Source: Dehalococcoidia bacterium UBA2588 (GTDB lineage: Bacteria; Chloroflexota; Dehalococcoidia; Lucifugimonadales; UBA3495). From it: DNA of 11,679 nt. The stretch is taken from positions 1-11,679 of the forward strand of contig DDKW01000012.1 in NCBI GenBank assembly GCA_002339805.1. The letters are read 5' to 3'. The translations under genes and the position numbers were made by a program. Shown in pieces: positions 6,756-11,679 of the stretch; position 1 is the first letter of the stretch, and each line of letters starts with the position of its first letter. The notes beneath the pieces are model-generated. The model had not been told where the DNA came from. It worked only from the letters and a program-made list of their open reading frames with translations, and made no database searches.

Positions 6756-6922
6756 ATGTCCTCCTCCAACCATTTGTTTTCTATAATCACCTGTACAAAT
6801 AAATCACATCTGAGTTTCAATGTAAACCTCAGGGTATGGTCAGCTACTGTATAATTAGTATTTGCAACAGAACTTTCCTTAGAATCCCAAATCAAAAATA
6901 ACTCCAAAATAGGTTTAGATCA
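6756..6922. promoter_or_regulatory. Divergent promoter region of the catabolic block, with inverted repeat
   Basis: This 167-nt gap separates the crotonase operon from the MmgE/PrpD operon. On the plus strand a TATAAT hexamer is at 6850-6855, about 70 nt before the MmgE/PrpD start; no good -35 box accompanies it. On the minus strand TTGAAA (6821-6816) and TTTACA (6826-6821) are possible -35 boxes, with only weak -10 candidates. An imperfect inverted repeat CTGAGTTT/AAACCTCAG (6810-6817 and 6824-6832, 6-nt loop, one bulged base) lies near the middle and overlaps those -35 candidates, as an operator would. The SD of the crotonase gene occupies 6759-6767. Assignments are by eye and tentative. 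Confidence 0.4.
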
Positions 6923-8248
6923 ATGGAACATCTAGGCATAACATTTTTAGAAAATAATATTCCATTTGAAGCTTTGTCCTCTGACTGCATAACAATCGGG
7001 AAACAATCGATGCTAAATGCATCCGCAGCCGGGCTAGCTGGCGCTTCACAACAACAAGCTATATCAATGTCGAACTTAGTACAAGAAATGGGTAGCATAG
7101 GCAAATGTACCTTGATTGGAATGGGTGTCAGAACATCCCCTATTTATGCGGCATTTGGAAATAGCGCCATAATCAGCATATTGGATTACACTGAAGAAAT
7201 TCCAGCCTCTCATTATTCCCTATCATCTGTAGTGTTTCCAATAGTTACAGCCTTAGGAGAAGCTAACGGATACACAGGTAAAGAAGTTCTCAGAGCTTAC
7301 CTGCTGGGACTGGAATATACCAACCATCTCTTAAATAAGACCGGGGGCAATTTCTACACTTGTGTGAGTTTAGGAGGATTCTTGGCCGCCTCCCTATTAC
7401 TAAAGCTTAATGATCATCAATTTCATCAAGGTATTTGCATGCTCCTTAATAGCCCCGATGCACCAGTAGTAGCTAGACATTCTGGGATGAATTTATTCAC
7501 AAACGCAAAAGTCTCAATGAATACAATTACAGCTAGTCTCACTCTATCGAAAAATTTCAATATTGACGACTTTTCATCAGACACAATTAATCATAATTTA
7601 GACAAATTGGGACTAAATGTTAAAACTCATAATAATATACTTAGTAACCTTGCCAGTAACTCTTCCTTAGCAGGGGACGGGCTTTCTTTCAAATTATACC
7701 CATGTCCAGCCAGTTCTCACGAATGCATAGAGGCAATTTTACAATTATTGCAGCTCTACGATTTGGACCACACAAACATAAAAGAAGTAAAAATATCTGT
7801 GCCTTCCAGATCTTTAGAAGAATTAAACTGTGATCCACCCAAAACAGAATTTGAATTAAAAAACAGCCTACCGTTCATAGCAGCATCCGCCTTAATCTAC
7901 GGACAGCCACTTATAGAACAATTTACTTCCACTCATTTCTATGACGAAGCGATCAACCAATGCATGAACAAAATAACTGTACTTAAAAACACAAACTTTA
8001 ACCCTTCTACGCCAAGGGCAACTGAGGTGTCAATAAATCTAAATAACGGACAAAATGTGCAAACCACTGTAGAATTTGCACGAGGCACCTCAGAAATTCC
8101 ATTAGATTCAACCGAATTAGAAGCTAAATTTTTGTACTGCTCAAGATATATATTGCCACCTGATCATATCGAAGGGGCCATATACCAAATAAGTAACCTA
8201 GAAAACATCCATGATATTACTGGATTAGTATCTATACTAGGAGGATAA
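6923..8248 (+). CDS. MmgE/PrpD family protein
   Basis: A 441-residue cytoplasmic protein, the usual length for the MmgE/PrpD family (2-methylcitrate dehydratase, cis-aconitate decarboxylase, iminodisuccinate epimerase). Family landmarks: AAFGNSAIISILDY (76-89), FPIVTALGEANGYTGKEVLRAYLLGLEYTNHL (105-136) with its typical GytGkevL..Y..G.E pattern, FKLYPCPASSH (256-266; the common form is (F)KPYPxCxxxH), and ELKNSLPFIAASALIYGQPL (311-330). K257 and H266 are kept. The usual H-x-L-D-(F/Y)-D-D element reads S85-I-L-D88-Y-T-E, so its His and following Asp residues are lost while D88 remains. It may thus act on something other than a hydroxy-tricarboxylate. AGG at 6911-6913 is only a weak ribosome site. 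Its 3' end holds the SD of the next gene, so the two are translationally linked. Divergent pairing with the crotonase operon suggests a shared pathway. Substrate unknown. Confidence 0.85.
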   Translation: MEHLGITFLENNIPFEALSSDCITIGKQSMLNASAAGLAGASQQQAISMSNLVQEMGSIGKCTLIGMGVRTSPIYAAFGNSAIISILDYTEEIPASHYSLSSVVFPIVTALGEANGYTGKEVLRAYLLGLEYTNHLLNKTGGNFYTCVSLGGFLAASLLLKLNDHQFHQGICMLLNSPDAPVVARHSGMNLFTNAKVSMNTITASLTLSKNFNIDDFSSDTINHNLDKLGLNVKTHNNILSNLASNSSLAGDGLSFKLYPCPASSHECIEAILQLLQLYDLDHTNIKEVKISVPSRSLEELNCDPPKTEFELKNSLPFIAASALIYGQPLIEQFTSTHFYDEAINQCMNKITVLKNTNFNPSTPRATEVSINLNNGQNVQTTVEFARGTSEIPLDSTELEAKFLYCSRYILPPDHIEGAIYQISNLENIHDITGLVSILGG

Positions 8249-8254
8249 GAACAT

Positions 8255-9223
8255 ATGCAAGCTATTACTATTCATTCAACTGGTGGACCAGAAGTTATGC
8301 AACTAGAAACCGTCCCAACACCCAAGCTTAAAAACGGCGAGGTTTTGATAGAGATAAAATCTATCGGAGTTAATTACACCGACGTAGCAAGTAGACGAGG
8401 GACCAATTTGCCGGAACAATTTCCTTGGATACCCGGGAGAGAAGCATCTGGTGTAGTCGTAGAAATAGGAAAAAATGTGAATGATCTAAAAGTGGGAGAT
8501 CGAGTAGCTTATGCAATGGCTACTGGTTCTTATGCAGAATTCGCAGCTGTCCCTGCTTGGTTAACTGTTCCTATTCCAGATGACATGTCTTTTGAAACAG
8601 CATCAGCTATATTATTGCAAGCTATGACAGCTCATTTCTTAGCAAATGACATAACAACACTCCAAACATCAGACCGAGCGCTAGTTCATGCCGGAGCGGG
8701 AGGAGTAGGATTATTATTAATACAGATGCTAAAAATGCTAGATGTATACGTCTACACAACTATCTCAACAGAAGTCAAAGCGAAATTAGCAAAAGAAGCT
8801 GGAGCTGACTGTCTAATCCAATACACAACAGATGACTTCGAAAAGATAATACTTGATCAGACAAATGAAAAGGGAATTGCTATAGTTTATGATGCAGTAG
8901 GGGACACTACTTTTCAAAAAGGTTTAAATATCCTCAAACCACGGGGACATATGGTTCTTTATGGCACCGCAAGCGCTCCAGTACCTCCTTTTGACACCAA
9001 TTTATTACGAGGAAAGTCTATCTTCCTGACTAGGCCTATGCTTGGAGATTACACAAGTACAAGAGAAGAACTCCTGCAAAGGTCTACTACAGTTCTGGAT
9101 TGGGTTCAACAAGGTAAACTCAAAATCCGAATTGGCCTTAAATTACCGTTGTCGGACGCCGCAGAAGCACACAGGAAACTAGAAGGGAGGCAAACTACCG
9201 GTAAAGTTATACTAACCGTCTAA
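8255..9223 (+). CDS. Quinone oxidoreductase-type NAD(P)H-dependent reductase (zinc-free MDR family)
   Basis: A 322-residue medium-chain dehydrogenase/reductase of the quinone oxidoreductase (QOR/zeta-crystallin) branch, normal in length. Seen: the N-terminal GroES-like domain with KSIGVNYTDVASRRG (35-49), PWIPGREASGVVVEIG (57-72) and VGDRVAYA (80-87); then the Rossmann glycine motif HAGAGGVG (145-152); then AVGDTTFQKGLNILKPRGHMVLYG (214-237) and the ending GKVILTV. The cysteine and histidine zinc ligands of alcohol dehydrogenases are absent, as expected for QOR. The likely reaction is NADPH-dependent reduction of a quinone or of an alpha,beta-unsaturated carbonyl. AGGAGG (8239-8244) lies inside the last codons of the MmgE/PrpD gene and the ATG follows that gene's stop by only 6 nt, so the two genes are co-translated. 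In the proposed pathway it could reduce an unsaturated product. Confidence 0.93.
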   Translation: MQAITIHSTGGPEVMQLETVPTPKLKNGEVLIEIKSIGVNYTDVASRRGTNLPEQFPWIPGREASGVVVEIGKNVNDLKVGDRVAYAMATGSYAEFAAVPAWLTVPIPDDMSFETASAILLQAMTAHFLANDITTLQTSDRALVHAGAGGVGLLLIQMLKMLDVYVYTTISTEVKAKLAKEAGADCLIQYTTDDFEKIILDQTNEKGIAIVYDAVGDTTFQKGLNILKPRGHMVLYGTASAPVPPFDTNLLRGKSIFLTRPMLGDYTSTREELLQRSTTVLDWVQQGKLKIRIGLKLPLSDAAEAHRKLEGRQTTGKVILTV

Positions 9224-9303
9224 TAAATGATGTATCTAAAAAATATACTGATACAATATAGTGGTTTACAACGGACTAAATCTCGAAGGCAACCATAACG
9301 ATA
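9224..9303 (+). promoter_or_regulatory. Intergenic region upstream of trpE
   Basis: This 80-nt AT-rich gap separates the QOR gene from trpE. TACAAT (9252-9257) is a possible -10 box without a good -35. A 6-bp inverted repeat TGTATC/GATACA (9231-9236 and 9250-9255) overlaps it. No Trp-rich leader peptide, terminator/antiterminator pair or T-box was seen. The ribosome site is weak: AAGG at 9286-9289 is about 14 nt from the ATG. Confidence 0.3.
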
Positions 9304-10773
9304 ATGTACTACCCGAAATTAAAAGACATTGAATCTTATAGAAGTTTAGGGAACTTAGTTCCAATATATAGAACAATCAATGCAGACCTCGAAACTCCTG
9401 TATCTGCCTATCTTAAGGTAGCCGAAGGAGACTACTCATTTCTATTAGAAAGCGTATCAGGTGGGGAGCAGTTAAGTAGATATAGCTTTATAGGAACAAC
9501 TCCATACAAAGTTATCAAAACTGGCAAAGACCAACCCCAAGGCCCAGTTGATCCATTAACCTTGATTCAGGAAGAACTGAGCAAATTCCAAGAAGTGTCA
9601 GTAGAAGGATTGCCTGCATTCAACGGTGGTGGAGTGGGATACCTTTCTTATGACAATATTCACTACTTTGAACCACGGGTACCGATGCTTGAAAACGATG
9701 ATATAAGTCTACCCGACTCCGTAGTAATGTTTACAGACACCTTATTAGTCTTTGACCATTTAAGACACGATATCAAAATAGTGAGCCACGTAAACCTTAA
9801 TGATGATATTGAAGAATCTTATCAAATAGCGGTTTCAAAAATCGAATCGATTGTAACTAAGCTAACCGCTCCTCTTCCCCCACAATCCCACAATATAATC
9901 ACAGAAATTGAACCTACTAAACATGAAGTGAAATCAAATTTCAGCAAAGAAGAATTCTTTCAAGCGGTAAACAAATGTATTGAATATATTAATCAGGGGG
10001 ACGCAATACAAATCGTTTTGTCCCAAAGATTTGAACGAAAAACGGAAGCAAAACCGTTTGATATTTATCGGTCATTAAGAGCTTTGAATCCTTCGCCCTA
10101 TATGTATCATTTACATTTATCGGACTTCCATATAGTCGGTGCGTCAATTGAAACTTTAGTAAAAGTAGAGAATGGACTTATAGACTATCATCCTATAGCA
10201 GGCACCAGGCCGAGAGGACAAACTCAAGAAGAAGACAACGCTCTAGCTGAAGAGTTACGTACAAGTGAAAAACAAACATCAGAACATATTATGCTGGTTG
10301 ACTTAGGCCGGAACGATGTAGGTAAAGTAAGTGAAATAGGAACAGTCGAAGTGACTGACCTAATGAGTATAGAGAAATACTCACATGTAATGCATCTAGT
10401 ATCTCATATCAAAGGGGTACTTAAATCAGGTCTTAACCCTTTTGATGCATTAAGATCATGCTTTCCTGCAGGCACACTTTCAGGTGCTCCTAAAATACGA
10501 GCCATGGAGATTATTTCCGAATTAGAGCAACAAAAAAGAGGACCTTATGCTGGTGCAGTCGGATATTTCTCATTCTCCGGGAATATTGATACCTGTATAA
10601 CTTTGAGAACTAGCGTTATAAAAGATGGTACAGCTTATATACAAGCAGGCGGTGGTGTAGTGGCAGACAGTACCGATGAGGATGAGTACCTTGAAACCTA
10701 TTACAAGTCCGGAGCATTACTCAAAGCCATTGAAAACGCTGAATTACAATTCAATGCCAAGGAGGCTCCTTAA
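9304..10773 (+). CDS. trpE: Anthranilate synthase component I
   Basis: The large subunit of anthranilate synthase, 489 residues: chorismate plus glutamine-derived ammonia gives anthranilate, the first step of tryptophan synthesis. The N-terminal domain has LVPIYRTINADLETPVSAYL (18-37) and FLLES (46-50) followed by RYSFIG (59-64), the tryptophan feedback site. The C-terminal chorismate-binding domain has QGDAIQIVLSQRF (231-243), HPIAGTRPRG (296-305), the Mg/chorismate motif DLGRNDVGKV (333-342), CFPAGTLSGAPK (386-397) and AGGGVVADS (448-456). All key elements are present. The typical SPE of the substrate loop reads S281-I-E283. No trpG or trpD follows in the window; a VOC gene does, its ATG sharing one base with the trpE stop (TAATG), so they are translationally coupled. 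The ammonia-supplying TrpG must be encoded elsewhere. Confidence 0.96.
   Translation: MYYPKLKDIESYRSLGNLVPIYRTINADLETPVSAYLKVAEGDYSFLLESVSGGEQLSRYSFIGTTPYKVIKTGKDQPQGPVDPLTLIQEELSKFQEVSVEGLPAFNGGGVGYLSYDNIHYFEPRVPMLENDDISLPDSVVMFTDTLLVFDHLRHDIKIVSHVNLNDDIEESYQIAVSKIESIVTKLTAPLPPQSHNIITEIEPTKHEVKSNFSKEEFFQAVNKCIEYINQGDAIQIVLSQRFERKTEAKPFDIYRSLRALNPSPYMYHLHLSDFHIVGASIETLVKVENGLIDYHPIAGTRPRGQTQEEDNALAEELRTSEKQTSEHIMLVDLGRNDVGKVSEIGTVEVTDLMSIEKYSHVMHLVSHIKGVLKSGLNPFDALRSCFPAGTLSGAPKIRAMEIISELEQQKRGPYAGAVGYFSFSGNIDTCITLRTSVIKDGTAYIQAGGGVVADSTDEDEYLETYYKSGALLKAIENAELQFNAKEAP
10759..10771 (+). promoter_or_regulatory. Shine-Dalgarno of the VOC gene inside a palindrome
   Basis: AAGGAG-G-CTCCTT is a perfect 13-nt palindrome that contains the SD (AGGAGG, 10760-10765) and ends on the first base of the trpE stop codon. 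In mRNA it could form a five-pair stem with a three-base loop hiding the SD, opened by ribosomes finishing trpE. The palindrome is seen; the function is inference. Confidence 0.5.
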
Positions 10774-11213
10774 TGCTTAAGTCATTCTTTCATACCGGGT
10801 TCATAGTCAAAGACATTGATAAAAGTATCGATTTCTATACCTCTGTTTTCGGCATGTCGCTAGCAGGTAGAGGAGAGAGAAGTGGACCATTCGCTGAAAC
10901 ATTACTTGGATACTCTGAAGCGCACCTCCAGAACGCTTTCTTGGAATTAGGAGAGGGACATCAATTAGAATTGATCCAATATTTAACCCCTACTGGTTCT
11001 AGAGCCCAATTTGAAAAAAATGACCTAGGAGCTTCGCACCTCGCATTCTTAGTAGAGGACATTGAAACGTTTTATACCCAAGCCAAAGCTAATGGTTTAA
11101 AGCCTGTTAATCCACCGGTATCCTTGCATGACGAGAATGGTAAATTGTTAAGAAAAGCATTATATGCTCAGGACCCTGATGGTAACTGGATAGAATTAGT
11201 GGAATTATTTTAA
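10773..11213 (+). CDS. VOC superfamily metalloenzyme (glyoxalase/dioxygenase-like)
   Basis: A 146-residue vicinal-oxygen-chelate protein with two beta-alpha-beta-beta-beta modules. The first holds FFHTGFIVKDIDKSIDFYTSVFGM (5-28) and LELIQY (65-70); the second holds SHLAFLVEDIETFYTQAKANG (88-108) and QDPDGNWIELVE (133-144). The four expected metal ligands are in place: H7, E66, H89 and E141, so it should bind a divalent metal. Members include glyoxalase I, methylmalonyl-CoA epimerase, extradiol dioxygenases and resistance proteins. The sequence resembles the generic lactoylglutathione-lyase-like group but cannot be assigned a substrate. Its ATG shares one base with the trpE stop, and its SD lies in a palindrome in the trpE tail, so it is expressed with trpE. 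The link to tryptophan synthesis is unclear. Confidence 0.92.
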   Translation: MLKSFFHTGFIVKDIDKSIDFYTSVFGMSLAGRGERSGPFAETLLGYSEAHLQNAFLELGEGHQLELIQYLTPTGSRAQFEKNDLGASHLAFLVEDIETFYTQAKANGLKPVNPPVSLHDENGKLLRKALYAQDPDGNWIELVELF

Positions 11214-11219
11214 GTAATA

Positions 11220-11510
11220 ATGAAAGTCTCCATTTTTTGCACCACCTGTGAAAGAGCGTCATATCTAGAATTCACAAATGATAACATCATCAATTTAAAC
11301 AATTTCAAAACAGTCAAAGAAGTAATCTCCGAACTCGAGTCTCTGCTTGGAGTAGCTGAATATTCTGAATCTCCGTTTGCACACTGCTACTACAAAGACT
11401 GCGTAGGAGAGCCTCAAAATTGGGTGTTTTGGGATGAATACAGAATAACCTCGGGAGAAGGCTTAAATTGGCCTATTACACCTGAATTAGACGTTTTTTA
11501 TCAGACTTAA
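11220..11510 (+). CDS. Hypothetical 96-residue protein with CxxC and paired cysteines
   Basis: I do not recognise this protein. It is short, acidic and free of membrane segments or a signal peptide. Cysteines occur as C7-T-T-C10 near the N-terminus and H55-C56 with C61 in the second half, a spacing that could form a small zinc site or redox pair. Aromatic residues are plentiful towards the end (W68, W71, Y74, W84, F93, Y94). The ATG is 6 nt after the VOC stop with no obvious SD, so it relies on upstream translation or is weakly expressed. Codon use resembles its neighbours and its stop lies within an inverted repeat facing a convergent gene. It is probably the last gene of the trpE-VOC transcript. 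Confidence 0.7.
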   Translation: MKVSIFCTTCERASYLEFTNDNIINLNNFKTVKEVISELESLLGVAEYSESPFAHCYYKDCVGEPQNWVFWDEYRITSGEGLNWPITPELDVFYQT

Positions 11511-11527
11511 CCCTAAGTTCTTAAGTC
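11504..11527. repeat. Inverted repeat spanning two convergent stop codons
   Basis: GACTTAA (11504-11510) and TTAAGTC (11521-11527) form a perfect 7-bp inverted repeat with a 10-nt loop. The left arm contains the TAA of the 96-residue protein gene and the right arm the TAA of the minus-strand transporter gene. The stem is AT-rich and no solid T-run follows on either side, so it is at best a weak bidirectional terminator. Confidence 0.5.
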
Positions 11528-11679
11528 CGGTTTCTTAATAATGGGGTAAATATCAATATCACCGCTAATAATACAAAAGCTATGCTCTGATTGATTATCA
11601 TCGTGTCACCTGCGCCGTAAAGACCAGCTAACCGGCTTGTCGTAAATCCACCTAGCGCTGCCGCCCCAACGCATTGTGC
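11521..11679 (-). CDS. C-terminal end of a membrane transporter, probably MFS (partial, 5' end off window)
   Basis: An open frame enters from the right edge on the minus strand and ends at the TAA at 11521-11523, giving 52 residues. The sequence starts with a Gly/Ala-rich stretch (AAALGGFTTSRLAGLYG, 6-22) typical of transmembrane helix 11 and its cytoplasmic edge in major facilitator proteins. It continues through a hydrophobic helix (about 29-47) and ends in a short basic tail RNRT, as MFS proteins do. The fragment is too short to name a substrate or to exclude another polytopic transporter family. It converges on the trpE-VOC transcript, 10 nt from its last stop. Confidence 0.6.
   Translation of the reverse strand, partial: AQCVGAAALGGFTTSRLAGLYGAGDTMIINQSIAFVLLAVILIFTPLLRNRT

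Noticed and set aside
6463..6786. Plus-strand open frame opposite the start of the crotonase gene
   Set aside because: It is antisense to a well-supported gene, and its composition is explained by the opposite-strand codons.
6892..7104. Minus-strand frame over the start of the MmgE/PrpD gene
   Set aside because: It overlaps the 5' end of a supported gene and has no family features.
9227..9298. Possible 23-codon leader peptide before trpE (trp attenuator)
   Set aside because: Its translation contains no Trp codon, has no SD, and no terminator/antiterminator hairpins follow.
11504..11527. Strong factor-independent terminator at the convergent gene ends
   Set aside because: The stem is only 7 bp and AT-rich, and no continuous U-run follows on either strand; kept only as an inverted repeat.

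Overview
The window is 11.7 kb of AT-rich bacterial DNA with densely packed genes, short gaps and clear Shine-Dalgarno (SD) sites (AGGAG/GGAGG) before several genes. No rRNA, tRNA, CRISPR array, insertion sequence or phage gene was seen. The gene mix (MmgE/PrpD protein, split ThDP decarboxylase, FAD oxidoreductase, SDR, VOC protein, trpE) suits a free-living heterotroph. An uncultivated aquatic lineage such as SAR202/Dehalococcoidia Chloroflexota is possible, but that is a guess from gene content and low GC only.

Layout. (1) 1-803, minus: a NYN-domain protein with an OST-HTH/LOTUS-like C-terminus, cut by the left edge. (2) 804-963: a divergent regulatory region with AT-rich repeats. (3) 964-1773, plus: an SDR dehydrogenase whose stop codon overlaps the stop of a convergent SlyD-like FKBP isomerase (1770-2201, minus). 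(4) 2289-6755, minus: a probable five-gene operon, in transcription order crotonase-family enzyme, ThDP decarboxylase N-terminal-type (Pyr) subunit, ThDP decarboxylase C-terminal-type (PP) subunit, FAD-dependent DAO-family oxidoreductase, and a SLC13/DASS anion transporter. (5) 6756-6922: a divergent promoter region. (6) 6923-9223, plus: a MmgE/PrpD-family protein and a quinone-oxidoreductase-type MDR enzyme, very closely spaced. (7) 9304-11510, plus: trpE, a VOC metalloenzyme and a small cysteine-containing protein. (8) 11521-11679, minus: the tail of a membrane protein, probably an MFS transporter.

The most interesting part is the divergent block 2289-9223. It joins an anion importer, an FAD oxidase/dehydrogenase and a two-subunit decarboxylase of the sulfopyruvate/phosphonopyruvate type with a crotonase, a MmgE/PrpD protein and an enoyl/quinone reductase. 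This looks like a complete route for uptake and breakdown of a small organic acid (2-amino, 2-oxo or sulfonated/dicarboxylic). Four of its proteins carry substitutions at family signature positions: SEG for GDG in the ThDP PP subunit, Ala for the first crotonase Glu, altered SNT motifs in the transporter, and an altered H-x-x-D motif in the MmgE/PrpD protein. Its substrate may therefore differ from those of characterised relatives. The pathway itself is inference.
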